A DNA stretch of 64,000 nucleotides, from positions 1 through 64,000 of the forward strand of contig JANJVQ010000031.1 in assembly GCA_024710005.1 (NCBI GenBank). The letters run 5' to 3'. The notes under the pieces were generated by a model. The model ran no database searches. It saw only the letters and a list, made by a program, of their open reading frames with translations, and was not told where the DNA came from. Below are positions 25,881-35,399 of this stretch, one piece after another. Every line of letters starts with the position of its first letter. Positions within the stretch are counted from its first letter, which is position 1. A program made the position numbers and the translations under genes. Origin of the DNA: Paludibacter sp. (GTDB lineage: Bacteria > Bacteroidota > Bacteroidia > Bacteroidales > Paludibacteraceae).

Positions 25881-26867
25881 TTAAAAAACATTTACTTCTG
25901 ACATCCAGGTGTAGTCCATATTCTGATGGCTCGAATGGATGATAATTTTCAGATAACGTGCTTGCTGGAAATAATTGAGATAAAGGGAACTTTCAATCAC
26001 GTTATCCAAATCAAACAACTGCGAATAATCCCATGCAGAACCATCTTTGCTTGTCTGAATCTCAATACTTTTCGGATTCCCTGAATCTCTGGGCACATTC
26101 ACATCGCTATTATTGCCCCTGGATCTTATAATCAGTCCATGCAGCACCTTATGCTCCTGCATATCAACAATAACCTCCTGTGGTAAAGTTCTGGAAAAAC
26201 CCGATGACCAATAAGTTGCAACGTTATCATCTAACAGATTCTGTACAACCGAATTGGAATTATTAAATGAACTGGCGGTTATCGTCCAGTTAGTCCTGTC
26301 ATAACGCTGATAAGGATTATCAATGTATTTACCTTTTATCAGGAAATAAGCTGTTGTCAATTTCTCATTAATTGCCACCCCTTCTGTTGCGACACGAATG
26401 GTTACAGGTAACAAATGCGATCCGGGACCAAGCATTTGTGTTGTTTTTATGATGAGATTTGCTCTTGAGGAATTGAGCATTCCTTTTTTAATGAGTACCG
26501 AAGTATCAGACAAGGCATAGCCTGATTCAGGCAGGGCAGGATAGTTTGTCCCATTTTCTGCATTATACGTCGCCACCAGTTCAGGTGTAACCTCGATATT
26601 TGCAACAATATCACTCGTTGGATAACCCAATCCTCCATAATTCACATTCAGCGGAATTGTGTCGTTGTTCAACGACATGGCAAAGATATAGTTGGAAGGG
26701 ACATCCAGTGCTTGTCTAAAATAGACGATGTTGTAATCGTCCGGATTGTCAATTATTTTTTCGATATCCCCTGTACCATCCCCACAGGAACACAAAAAAC
26801 ATATCATTGAGATGACGGGGAAAACTATATTGCGATTTAGCCTGTGTTTATTTATAATTATTTTCAT
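25881..26867 (-). CDS. DUF1735 and F5/8 type C domain lipoprotein, probable surface glycan-binding protein
   Basis: 328-aa lipoprotein (lipobox FLCSCGDG). The N-terminal half (about 45-175) is a DUF1735 (BT_3987-like) beta-sandwich (YNIVYFRQALD, VEVTPELVATYNAENGTNYPALP-type pattern). The C-terminal half (about 190-328) is an F5/8 type C (discoidin) carbohydrate-binding domain (WTITASSFNNSN, LLDDNVATYWSSGF, ARYLKIIIHSS). The position directly after susD is that of SusE/SusF-type surface glycan-binding proteins. It is not an enzyme by any visible motif. Confidence 0.87.
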   Translation of the reverse strand: MKIIINKHRLNRNIVFPVISMICFLCSCGDGTGDIEKIIDNPDDYNIVYFRQALDVPSNYIFAMSLNNDTIPLNVNYGGLGYPTSDIVANIEVTPELVATYNAENGTNYPALPESGYALSDTSVLIKKGMLNSSRANLIIKTTQMLGPGSHLLPVTIRVATEGVAINEKLTTAYFLIKGKYIDNPYQRYDRTNWTITASSFNNSNSVVQNLLDDNVATYWSSGFSRTLPQEVIVDMQEHKVLHGLIIRSRGNNSDVNVPRDSGNPKSIEIQTSKDGSAWDYSQLFDLDNVIESSLYLNYFQQARYLKIIIHSSHQNMDYTWMSEVNVF

Positions 26868-26907
26868 ACGATCTTAACTTTTAAAAGATTTCTGGTTGAA
26901 GAATTAA

Positions 26908-28740
26908 TTACCAAAATGGATTTTGAACAATATTTTTATTCTTATTTATTTCGGACTGAGGAATTGGAAAAAGATAGAAACTTTTACGGAATACGCGTGT
27001 TTCGAATACAACCCGCTGATGAAATACAGGATCAGACAAGGAAGTTCCTCCACTGACGTTCATCCCGTAAAATGGGCCTCCATCTGTTTCTTCTGCAATT
27101 AACCAACGTCTTGTATCAAAATACCGAAGTTGCTCCATACAAAGTTCAACCCTTCTTTCATGACGTATTCTTTCCCTCATTTCAGGCTTTGTTAATCCTG
27201 CCGGTAATGGTGGAAGTCCGGCCCTGTCGCGGATTGCATTAATAGCCCAATAAGCATCTTTACCGTCAATTGTATATGTAGGACCGCCATATTCATTAAC
27301 TGCCTCGGCAAAATTTAACAATATCTCGGCATAACGCATAATCAGATAAGGCCTTTTTATATAAGTGCTGGTAAAAGGATTAGAGCTCGGATGTACGTTT
27401 TTATAAGCAATATACCCAGTTCGCGGAAAATCCCAGGTTCCACTACGACCTGAATTCCCGGTAAAGAAAAGTTGAATTACAGCTGTTGAATCTCCGTTAG
27501 AATTATACCGTCCATTAAACTGGACATTCACATAGAAACGGGGTTCCCTGTTTATATACATGTTTGATGTACCTGGTGCAGCAAATGCCGTCCTTGAAGC
27601 TGTAAAACCTGTTTCTTTATAGTCTGTATCAGGGTCATTTATTCTTTTACCTGTTGCAGTCTCAAACTCGTCAACCAACTGTTGTGTTACCCCCATACTC
27701 TCGTACCCATTGGAAATCCTTGAAATACAGGATCGTTCCCAGTGTTGCAAACTATTCGTGTTCCGGGAAAACAGCACTTCAGAATTCCAGGGTTCTAAAA
27801 ACACATCCCGGCACGAAAGGTACGGATCATACACGCCGGATGAATTGTTTTTTCTGTAAAGACTTATCTTTCCACTTTGCCCTGCATATTGAATTAACTC
27901 ATTTGCAGCAAGTGCCGCTTTTTCCCACTTTTTATTGTCATAGACCTGATTAATCAGATGTGTCCCATCTGCGTTGGTAAACTGAGAATAGTATTTTGTA
28001 TTTCCATTGAACTGGGGACTTGCAGCCAACAAAAGCACGCGGCTTTTTAGGGCCATACACATCACCTTTGTTGCACGTCCATATTCATTTTCCGGTTGTC
28101 CATCCGAGAAATGGGCATACGGCAGTTCTTGTTGAGCCAGATCCAACTCGTTGATTATGTACGCAACTGACTCGTCGTATGTATTCCTGGCCAGATTCAT
28201 TTCAGGAGCTGTAATCCCCAGATCAGGACTAATCATCTCATCTCCAATGACAATACAAGGTCCATATTGTCTGATAAGTCCATAATAGAAGAAAGCTCTC
28301 AGGAAGCGGGCTTCACCAATATACTGTTTAATTAAACTTCTTCCGATAGCAGTACTCAACAACTCCTTATTATCGCCTATATGCTGCATAAAATAAGTCG
28401 CCGCACGAATTCCACTGTAGTAATCGTCCCAGAAATTATAATAATCAGATGATGCATCCCAGTTTCCGAAGTTTATTTTGTAACTATTATAACCACTACG
28501 ATCATAGGTAACATCCAGGTCGTCGGAACAAGGATCCCAGGGCACAGGAGATGTACGATGCGACTCATCAGGCACATAGCTGTAAATATTGGCCAGAAAG
28601 TCCTCCGAATACCTTTTACGTTGAAACACTTGCTCTATTGTCAGGATGTCATCAGGCACCTGATCCAGGTAGTCATCACAGGAAGTGACAGAAAAAATGA
28701 GGATGAAAAAAATTGCAGGATAAAAAATATATTGTTTCAT
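26908..28740 (-). CDS. SusD/RagB-family nutrient-binding lipoprotein
   Basis: 610-aa outer-membrane lipoprotein that caps the SusC transporter and captures substrate. The lipobox is SVTSCDDYLD (Cys about 21). The protein has the TPR-rich alpha-helical SusD fold, with the N-terminal DQVPDDILTIEQVF and C-terminal RERIRHERRVELCMEQLRYFDTRRW (a region conserved in the family; the invariant segment is RHERRVEL). It follows susC by 21 bp. The length is typical. Confidence 0.96.
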   Translation of the reverse strand: MKQYIFYPAIFFILIFSVTSCDDYLDQVPDDILTIEQVFQRKRYSEDFLANIYSYVPDESHRTSPVPWDPCSDDLDVTYDRSGYNSYKINFGNWDASSDYYNFWDDYYSGIRAATYFMQHIGDNKELLSTAIGRSLIKQYIGEARFLRAFFYYGLIRQYGPCIVIGDEMISPDLGITAPEMNLARNTYDESVAYIINELDLAQQELPYAHFSDGQPENEYGRATKVMCMALKSRVLLLAASPQFNGNTKYYSQFTNADGTHLINQVYDNKKWEKAALAANELIQYAGQSGKISLYRKNNSSGVYDPYLSCRDVFLEPWNSEVLFSRNTNSLQHWERSCISRISNGYESMGVTQQLVDEFETATGKRINDPDTDYKETGFTASRTAFAAPGTSNMYINREPRFYVNVQFNGRYNSNGDSTAVIQLFFTGNSGRSGTWDFPRTGYIAYKNVHPSSNPFTSTYIKRPYLIMRYAEILLNFAEAVNEYGGPTYTIDGKDAYWAINAIRDRAGLPPLPAGLTKPEMRERIRHERRVELCMEQLRYFDTRRWLIAEETDGGPFYGMNVSGGTSLSDPVFHQRVVFETRVFRKSFYLFPIPQSEINKNKNIVQNPFW

Positions 28741-28761
28741 ATTCTTGTTTCTTTTAAATCA

Positions 28762-31700
28762 TTAGAATGTAAAATTAAACCCAAAGCTATATGATCCTAT
28801 ATTAGGGTATGTTGCACCTTTACCGTCGCCGAGTTCCACATCCCATAAATCGAAAGAACTTAAGGTAAGCACATTAACTCCCTGAAAAAAGATGCTTGCA
28901 GATCCGAGTCCTGCTGTTTTTGTCCACTTTTCCGGCAAACTATAGTTTAACTGGAGGGTTTTCAGCCTTAAATAATCCGTCTTTTTCAGCCACCAGGTAC
29001 TTGCTTCATAGTTCATATTATTAGTTCCGATCATCAAACGGGGATAAAAAGCATTCGGGTCAGGATTACTTTCAGTCCAGCGATCCGTTATATTCGAAAA
29101 CAAGTTTCCTCTTCCCGACCCCTGAGAGAAAGGCATCATTCCTTCACCACTTAGCATGGCGTCCACATTGGCACTCCCCTGGAAGAGCGTTGAAATGCTC
29201 ACTGATTTATATCCAAATGTAAAACCAAAACCATATATCATTTCAGGCACGCTACCATAACCTATGGGCATCTTATCATAAGAATCAATCTTCCCATCTC
29301 CGTTTATATCTTTATATCTGATATCCCCTGCACGGGTATCCCCAACCTGTTTGGCAGAAGCTGCAACCTCATCGTCACTCTCAAACAACCCAAGTGCAAT
29401 ATAGCCAAAACGTTGCCCTACTTTTCTACCTCTTCTTTCCTGCCAGGGATAAAGATATGAGGCCTGATCATTCTCAATGACCTTATTTCTGTTGAAAGTG
29501 AAGTTTCCCAACAGGTTCAAATAAAAATCTCCGAAATGATTGGTATATGACATCGACGCATCAATCCCCTGATTCATAACTATTCCAAGATTCCCATAAG
29601 GAGCTGAAGTAATCCCGGTATAGTCAGGAAGTGATGCTCTGCGCAAGAAAATACCTTCCCTGTTTTCGTTAAAATAATCCATCTGAATATTTAACTTATT
29701 GTCGAGGATAAAGAAGTCTATTCCAAGATTAAACTTCTTGGATGTCTCCCAGCTTACCCTGCTGGCATATTCTCCAATAGCCTTTCCCGTATAATTTTGT
29801 TCCCTGTCTTTTCCGAAATTATATCCTGCTGCCGCATCATTAACTGTAGGTATGTAGGCGAATCTCCTGTCGCCACTGTTGATATTGCTGTTACCGACCA
29901 ATCCATAAGTCAGACGTAATTTAGCAAACTGTACAATTTTTTCGAGAGGCATAAAAAAGCTTTCATTAGAAATCACCCATCCAAGCCCGCCAGAAGGGAA
30001 AAAGCCAAAACGGTTCCCGGGGTCAAAATTTTCCGACCCGTTATATCCAAAGTTAAATTCAACAAAGTATTTAGTGGCATAACCATAGGTTGAGCGTCCT
30101 GACACGCCCATAAACCGATAGGGCAATGAGTTTTGAAGCGTAGTTGCCTGTGTGTTCACTTCATCACTTTGATTGTATAAGAGCATCCCTGACACACTAT
30201 GCAATCCAAAGTCTCTGTTGTAATTCACTCCAAATTCACCATAGATAGAACGGGAGCCGTTATTGTTTTTGCTATAAGCAAGGTATTCTGTTCCGACAAA
30301 TGTTTGTTCATACAATAAATTTCCATCCAGATCCCGGCCTGTTGCAATCCAGGTATCGGGAGTTTTCGTGTTTCTGGCACTGTAGTAATTATAAGCATCG
30401 AATGAGAACATACCTGTAATTGACAACCCTTTGGTTATAAAAGGCAAATCCTGCGTGATTCTTAAATTTGAAAACAACTGGTTTCTCCACTGATTTGCAT
30501 ACCCGGTTTGTGTCAGTAAAGCATAAGGATTTCCAAGGGTTCCGCTCCGTTCATCCGAGACTTTACCATCAGGATATTTGGGAGGAATAGAAATGGGGGT
30601 CTTAAAAAAAGCTTTATCAAAAATGGTACCTACTCCGGTTGCCGGATAGTTTGCATTTGCCAGATATCCCTGAACCCCAAATTTAATGGTTGTTGTATAG
30701 GTAGGCTTTAAAGTAAGGTTGGAGGTTACACTATATCTCTTATAGTAAATCGATGAATTATAGTTTACCAAATCGTCAGTTTTGTATAATCCCAATTCAT
30801 CGTAATAGCCTAACCCAATGTAATATACTGCTTTATCAAAACCTCCACTTACGTTTATATTCGTGTTACGTGTATGACCTGTTTTATTAAAAAGTTCACT
30901 GAACCAGTCAACATCAGGATACAAATAAGGGTCAGTACCATTTGCTGTGTAATCAATATCACTTTGAGAATAAACCTCAGCTTCACCTCTTGTTGTCATC
31001 CCTTCATTATACATCTGCATGTAAGTCGCTCCGTCAGCAAACGAAGGAAGTTTAGTAAACGTGGTAACTCCCTCTGTATGTCTAACCGTAAATTTAGGCT
31101 TACCCGCCTTCCCTGTTTTAGTTGTAATAAGTATAACCCCATTGGCTCCCCTCACACCATAAACAGCTGTAGCTGAAGCATCCTTCAAAAGACTGAAATT
31201 TTCAATATCTTCAGGATCCACATCCGAAAATGAGCGGGGAACACCATCCACCAGAACCAACGGTTTACTCATAGAAGCTGACAATGTTGCAATCCCCCTG
31301 ATATAGATTGTTGCGTCATCAAATCCGGGTTCGCCTTTCGTTTGCACTGATACCAACCCAGCCACACGTCCTCCCAGTGAATTTGTAAGGTTTCTCACCG
31401 GAATCTTCACATCTTTAATGTCTACAGAAGACTGGGATCCAATCATACTCACTTTCTTTTGTACGCCATAACCAACAACTGTAACTTCATCCAATAACAT
31501 ATCATTGGGCTGTAGTGTAACATTTATTGTATTTTTCCCGTTTACCGGCACCTCAAGTGTCTTATATCCCATATAAAAAAACACAAGAGTACCATCAGAC
31601 TCTACGTCCAGAATATATTTCCCATCCAACCCCGTACTGGCTCCACGAGGTTTGTCCTTAACCTTCACCGATACACCGATGAGTTCTTCGCCTAGATTAT

Positions 31701-32109
31701 CAAGGACTTTTCCTGACACAGTTATGGTTGAAGATTGATGTACCTGTTTTTCGACCGGTATGATTGCAACCATTCTGTCTTCAACAGTGTAAGTACAGTT
31801 AACAAGTATTTTATCCAGAATACTTGTCACATTCTCATTCTGCACAACTATGCTTACTTTTCTATCCATATCCACAACATTGTCATTGTAGAAAAAGGTA
31901 AATTCACTTTTCGACTCTATTACCTTTAGCACTTCTTTTAAAGTTGTGTTTTTTAGATTCAGATCAATTTTTGTTTTCTGAGCATAAGTGTCAGTTCCAT
32001 AAACCTGAAACATGGAAATGATTAGCAACATTACAATCAGTTTCATTTTACGCGTTATTATTTTTTTCAAAAAGTATTCAAACTCAGTTATATTCTCTTT
32101 ATTATTCAT
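28762..32109 (-). CDS. SusC/RagA-family TonB-linked transporter with STN domain
   Basis: 1115-aa outer-membrane oligosaccharide importer. The N-terminus has a signal peptide (MKLIVMLLIISMFQ; 32046 is an alternative start), an STN domain (about 45-115, LNLKNTTLKEVLKVIESKSE) that contacts the FecR anti-sigma factor, a CarboxypepD_reg-like domain (about 128-215), the SusC signature (MLLDEVTVVGYGVQKK at about 204-219), the plug (DASATAVYGVRGANGVI) and a large barrel ending SYSFGFNFTF. The STN domain fits the adjacent FecR/ECF pair: substrate binding here should trigger the sigma factor and so the whole PUL. Confidence 0.97.
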   Translation of the reverse strand: MNNKENITEFEYFLKKIITRKMKLIVMLLIISMFQVYGTDTYAQKTKIDLNLKNTTLKEVLKVIESKSEFTFFYNDNVVDMDRKVSIVVQNENVTSILDKILVNCTYTVEDRMVAIIPVEKQVHQSSTITVSGKVLDNLGEELIGVSVKVKDKPRGASTGLDGKYILDVESDGTLVFFYMGYKTLEVPVNGKNTINVTLQPNDMLLDEVTVVGYGVQKKVSMIGSQSSVDIKDVKIPVRNLTNSLGGRVAGLVSVQTKGEPGFDDATIYIRGIATLSASMSKPLVLVDGVPRSFSDVDPEDIENFSLLKDASATAVYGVRGANGVILITTKTGKAGKPKFTVRHTEGVTTFTKLPSFADGATYMQMYNEGMTTRGEAEVYSQSDIDYTANGTDPYLYPDVDWFSELFNKTGHTRNTNINVSGGFDKAVYYIGLGYYDELGLYKTDDLVNYNSSIYYKRYSVTSNLTLKPTYTTTIKFGVQGYLANANYPATGVGTIFDKAFFKTPISIPPKYPDGKVSDERSGTLGNPYALLTQTGYANQWRNQLFSNLRITQDLPFITKGLSITGMFSFDAYNYYSARNTKTPDTWIATGRDLDGNLLYEQTFVGTEYLAYSKNNNGSRSIYGEFGVNYNRDFGLHSVSGMLLYNQSDEVNTQATTLQNSLPYRFMGVSGRSTYGYATKYFVEFNFGYNGSENFDPGNRFGFFPSGGLGWVISNESFFMPLEKIVQFAKLRLTYGLVGNSNINSGDRRFAYIPTVNDAAAGYNFGKDREQNYTGKAIGEYASRVSWETSKKFNLGIDFFILDNKLNIQMDYFNENREGIFLRRASLPDYTGITSAPYGNLGIVMNQGIDASMSYTNHFGDFYLNLLGNFTFNRNKVIENDQASYLYPWQERRGRKVGQRFGYIALGLFESDDEVAASAKQVGDTRAGDIRYKDINGDGKIDSYDKMPIGYGSVPEMIYGFGFTFGYKSVSISTLFQGSANVDAMLSGEGMMPFSQGSGRGNLFSNITDRWTESNPDPNAFYPRLMIGTNNMNYEASTWWLKKTDYLRLKTLQLNYSLPEKWTKTAGLGSASIFFQGVNVLTLSSFDLWDVELGDGKGATYPNIGSYSFGFNFTF

Positions 32110-32189
32110 ATATTTGCATGCTTTATATTTGACATAACACAGTCAATGTATCTTTGGAGAGATCGACGATTTGTTAATTTAAGGCTCTG

Positions 32190-32219
32190 GATGAGTGTGT
32201 GTTGGCGCATACACTCATC
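32190..32219. other. Hairpin between fecR and susC
   Basis: 9-nt perfect arms (GATGAGTGT / ACACTCATC) at 32190-32198 and 32211-32219 in the 164-bp gap. On the susC strand no T-run follows, whereas a T-rich run follows on the opposite strand. It could be a leader hairpin of susC mRNA. Confidence 0.35.
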
Positions 32220-32273
32220 TTATTTTTTATTTCTTTTTATCCTGTATTTTCCATCTTATTTTAGATTTTCGGG

Positions 32274-33278
32274 TTATTTTTTACTGTATATGAAAATGTG
32301 ATTGTCTTTTACCGTATAATCAACCGGAGCTACCAACGCTAAAACCTTGAGCATCTGCTCCTTTGTCTCATTAAGTATCGTAAAACTAACACGTGTATTA
32401 TTCGCAAGATCTTCAGGACAGTCAATCGTTACATCATACCAGATTTCCAGACAGGGAATGACATTTGACAGGGTGTTATTATCAAACGTAAGTTTATCTT
32501 GCGTCCAGATATTGAACTTGCTTGCATCGACTGTCTCGATATGAGAGTCTTTACTTACTTTAGAATAAACAACTCTTTCATTAGGTTTTAACATGATGTT
32601 CTTTTGAATCCCAGACAATTCCAGTCCTACACTGCCTGTAAGAAGCACAATCTCAACATCACTTTCTTTCATTAAATTCCTGACATTAAATGATGTTCCA
32701 TATACTTTAATTTTATCTTCTCCCAGATCGACAATAAATGGTCTGTTTTTATCTTTTGCCACATCAAAAAAGGCTTTACCTTCTATCTTTACCCGACGTA
32801 TTGTTTCATTAACCTGATCTGAATAGGACAATACCGATCCTTTGTCAATCCAAACAACTGATCCATCGGGCAATACAACTCTTTCTTTCGACTGCTGGGC
32901 TTTCACAACATGAGTGTAATTATAACGGGATTCGACAGAATCACGCAACCGGTCAGCATAATTTATATAAAACAGCAAAGCTATTGTGGCTGCCACTCCT
33001 GAAGCAAATTGTATTATTCTTCTCAGTTTTTTATGTTTTCGTTGCGAATCATCAAGCTTTTTCATGTTTTCTATAAATACCTCCATAGCCTTCTCTGCAT
33101 TAAATTTCTTATTAATCAATGCTGATGAGGCCCAAATATCATGCATTTCAAGAAACTCTTTCCTGTTTTGCTCACTCTCTTTTAACCAATGATGCAACTG
33201 TTTTTTTTCATTAGAACTGATAGCCTGATCAAAAAAACGAATAATAATATCTTTCATATTCAAATAATTATTTGGCAT
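32274..33278 (-). CDS. FecR-family anti-sigma factor
   Basis: 334-aa inner-membrane regulator. The cytoplasmic N-terminal part (1-85; ISSNEKKQLHHWLKESEQN) binds the ECF sigma factor. One transmembrane segment (about 87-107, IIQFASGVAATIALLFYIN) follows. The periplasmic FecR domain (about 120-225; RVVLPDGSVVWIDKGSVLSY) and a C-terminal DUF4974/STN-like domain (TFDNNTLSNVIPCLEIWYDV) receive the signal from the SusC STN domain. It lies 68 bp downstream of the sigma gene. Confidence 0.95.
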   Translation of the reverse strand: MPNNYLNMKDIIIRFFDQAISSNEKKQLHHWLKESEQNRKEFLEMHDIWASSALINKKFNAEKAMEVFIENMKKLDDSQRKHKKLRRIIQFASGVAATIALLFYINYADRLRDSVESRYNYTHVVKAQQSKERVVLPDGSVVWIDKGSVLSYSDQVNETIRRVKIEGKAFFDVAKDKNRPFIVDLGEDKIKVYGTSFNVRNLMKESDVEIVLLTGSVGLELSGIQKNIMLKPNERVVYSKVSKDSHIETVDASKFNIWTQDKLTFDNNTLSNVIPCLEIWYDVTIDCPEDLANNTRVSFTILNETKEQMLKVLALVAPVDYTVKDNHIFIYSKK

Positions 33279-33346
33279 ACAACTAACACGTTTGAGATAA
33301 GAAAAACCCTACCTCTCTATTAAAAATTAAATAAAAAAAAGGTAAA

Positions 33347-33973
33347 TCAAGCGTTGGAGATAAAACTAAAAAGAAGGAAAAAAGCTAACAAGCCTTTTCT
33401 TTTGAGGTGTTTACGTATTTCATGTAAAGCTTTTGTAATCTGTTTCTCAACAGCCTTTACTGAAACATCCAATTGTTCGGCAATCTCTTTATTCTTTAAT
33501 CCCGTTACACGGCTTAAAATAAAAACTTTCTGGCACTGTTCGGGCAACTCTTCCACACACTGTTGAATTGTTTGTGTGAGTTCTTCCATATGAAGTTGAT
33601 CTTCCTGACTAACAATCAAACTCCTAACATATTCTTCAAGAGAATTTATTTCTTTGTAGTCTTCCAGATTTATTTCCTTATAGTATGCGCTTCTTAAGAA
33701 GTCTATTGATTTATTCTTTGTCAGTTTATAAAGTAAAGGTTTAAGTGGAAGTGACAAATCAATTTCATCTCTTTTTCTCCATACATCCAGAAACACATCT
33801 TGTACAATATCTTCAGCGTTCGCAGTATTTTCTACATAACGGTAAGCATAGGAGCACAGTGCACCATAAAATTCCAGAAAAGAATTCTGAATGAATTGCA
33901 ATTCTTTCGCTTCTTTCTCCCGGTCTGAGTAAATATTGAACACACTCACAATAAACGTATTTTTAGAAAACAA
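33347..33973 (-). CDS. ECF sigma factor of the PUL
   Basis: 208-aa sigma-70 family member of the Bacteroides-type ECF group. Region 2 (YRYVENTANAEDIVQDVFLDVW, KNKSIDFLRSAY) and region 4 (LPEQCQKVFILSRVTG, LKNKEIAEQLDVSVKAVEKQ) are clear. It is followed by fecR and then susC, the usual trans-envelope signalling order, and should turn on the locus from 33.9 to 14.7 kb when substrate is present. The C-terminal hydrophobic tail (LLAFFLLFSFISNA) is common in this group. Confidence 0.95.
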   Translation of the reverse strand: MFSKNTFIVSVFNIYSDREKEAKELQFIQNSFLEFYGALCSYAYRYVENTANAEDIVQDVFLDVWRKRDEIDLSLPLKPLLYKLTKNKSIDFLRSAYYKEINLEDYKEINSLEEYVRSLIVSQEDQLHMEELTQTIQQCVEELPEQCQKVFILSRVTGLKNKEIAEQLDVSVKAVEKQITKALHEIRKHLKRKGLLAFFLLFSFISNA

Positions 33974-34002
33974 ATTGATTTCTTCTCAATAGACTAAATT
34001 AT

Positions 34003-35178
34003 TCATTCCACATACAGCACCAATCCCTTCAGATACTCTCCTTCCGGATGATAGATATTAACCGGATGATCTGCAGGTTGTGTCAACTGATGCAATATCC
34101 GGACATTACGGCCGGTTTCGGCTGCTGCACTAAAAACTGCCAGCCTGAATTGCTCTTTGCTGATAACCTGTGAGCAGGAGAACGTAAAGATTACACCTCC
34201 CGGCTTTACCTGTTCAATCCCTTTTGCATTGAGTCGCTTGTAACCCTTCAGGGCGTTTCTCACGGCATCCCGATGTTTGGCAAATGCTGGCGGATCCAGG
34301 ATAATTAAATCATATTGGTTTTTGTTGGCATTCAGGTATCGGAAAGCGTCTTCTGCAAAAGAAGCATGACGGAGATCTCCGGGAAAGTTTAACTCCATAT
34401 TTTTATCGGTAAGCTCAATGGCTTTGGCAGAGCTATCAACCGAATGCACCAGCTTCGCTCCTCCCCGCATCGCGTAAACAGAAAAACCTCCTGTGTAACA
34501 AAACATATTCAACACGCTTTTACCTTTTGCATATTGTTCAAGCAACGCCCGGTTTTCCCGCTGATCGATGAAAAAACCTGTTTTTTGTCCTTTTAACCAA
34601 TCAACCTGAAATTGCAATCCATTTTCCAGTGTAGTATGACCTGCATTATCCTTTCCAATCAGAAATCCATTCTCCGGTTCAAGTCCGGCTTTAAACGGCA
34701 AAGTCGTTTCCGATTTATAATATACGTTTTGCACACCCGGCGCAGATTTCACAATCGCTTCAGCAAGCACCTTCCTGGCATGGTGCATACCCACTGAATG
34801 AGCCTGCATCACCGCAGTATCACCATACACATCCACAATCAAACCTGGCAGGTTGTCACCTTCCCCGTGTATCAGGCGAAAAGTATTGTTATCAGGATGA
34901 ATCAGACCGGCAGCCACGCGCAACTGATAGGCAGCATTTACCTTATCAAGCCAAAACTGTTCCGCTATAGCTATTTCAGCAAAAGATAAAACCCGCACAG
35001 CAATACTGCCAATCTGATAATGACCAATTGCAAGAAAACTTTTGTCAGCTGCATATACCGCAACCAAATCGCCCTCTTCGGGTTTACCTTCAATGGACTG
35101 AATGGCTCCGGAAAACACCCAGGGGTGAAACCGGCGAAGACTTTCTTCTTTTTTGGGTTTTAAATGTATTTTGATCAT
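34003..35178 (-). CDS. rlmI: Class I SAM-dependent rRNA large-subunit methyltransferase, RlmI-type
   Basis: 391 aa. The N-terminal PUA domain (about 1-75, IHLKPKKEESLRRFHPWVFSG) is followed by a Rossmann methyltransferase domain with NMFCYTGGFSVYAM (SAM motif I), VDSSAKAIELTDKN, LIILDPPAFAKHR (motif IV) and FTFSCSQVI, whose Cys is the catalytic residue in m5C enzymes. RlmI methylates 23S rRNA C1962 in E. coli. It lies with an RNase D-like exonuclease and a DUF5063 gene on the same strand, a neighbourhood I recall from other Bacteroidales. Confidence 0.9.
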   Translation of the reverse strand: MIKIHLKPKKEESLRRFHPWVFSGAIQSIEGKPEEGDLVAVYAADKSFLAIGHYQIGSIAVRVLSFAEIAIAEQFWLDKVNAAYQLRVAAGLIHPDNNTFRLIHGEGDNLPGLIVDVYGDTAVMQAHSVGMHHARKVLAEAIVKSAPGVQNVYYKSETTLPFKAGLEPENGFLIGKDNAGHTTLENGLQFQVDWLKGQKTGFFIDQRENRALLEQYAKGKSVLNMFCYTGGFSVYAMRGGAKLVHSVDSSAKAIELTDKNMELNFPGDLRHASFAEDAFRYLNANKNQYDLIILDPPAFAKHRDAVRNALKGYKRLNAKGIEQVKPGGVIFTFSCSQVISKEQFRLAVFSAAAETGRNVRILHQLTQPADHPVNIYHPEGEYLKGLVLYVE

Positions 35179-35204
35179 ATTAATTTATTTTGTCGCAAGT
35201 CTCC

Positions 35205-35375
35205 GGTTTTGTCGCTACCTACGGCAGCTCCGTAAGGTGGTGTATTCTCCATAAACCAGTAAGCAAGCTTATTGGTTACAAAACTTCGCTTCCTACGGAA
35301 GCAAATCAAACATAATAACTTTCCGTTCTCCGCTTCGTCATTGCGAGTCGGCTTTGCCGACGAAGCAACCCCTCT
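35205..35375. repeat. Composite short repeats in the rlmI/exonuclease gap
   Basis: The 221-bp gap contains small hairpins (CTTCCTACGGAAG near 35288-35300; CTACGGCAGCTCCGTAAG near 35218-35236), the heptamer-like TTCCGTTCTCCGC (35321-35333) and CGTCATTGCGAGTCGG with GTCGGCTTTGCCGAC at about 35337-35362. The last resembles the dispersed CATTGCGAG...CGAAGCAA palindromic repeats of many bacteria. An open frame across it (67 aa) has no protein-like features. Confidence 0.5.
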
Positions 35376-35399
35376 CAAACTCGCATTTGGCTATTGATA

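Noticed and set aside
35175-35378. 67-aa open frame on the minus strand upstream of rlmI
   Set aside because: It lies wholly in a gap made of short repeats and the peptide is low in order; no homologous pattern recognised.
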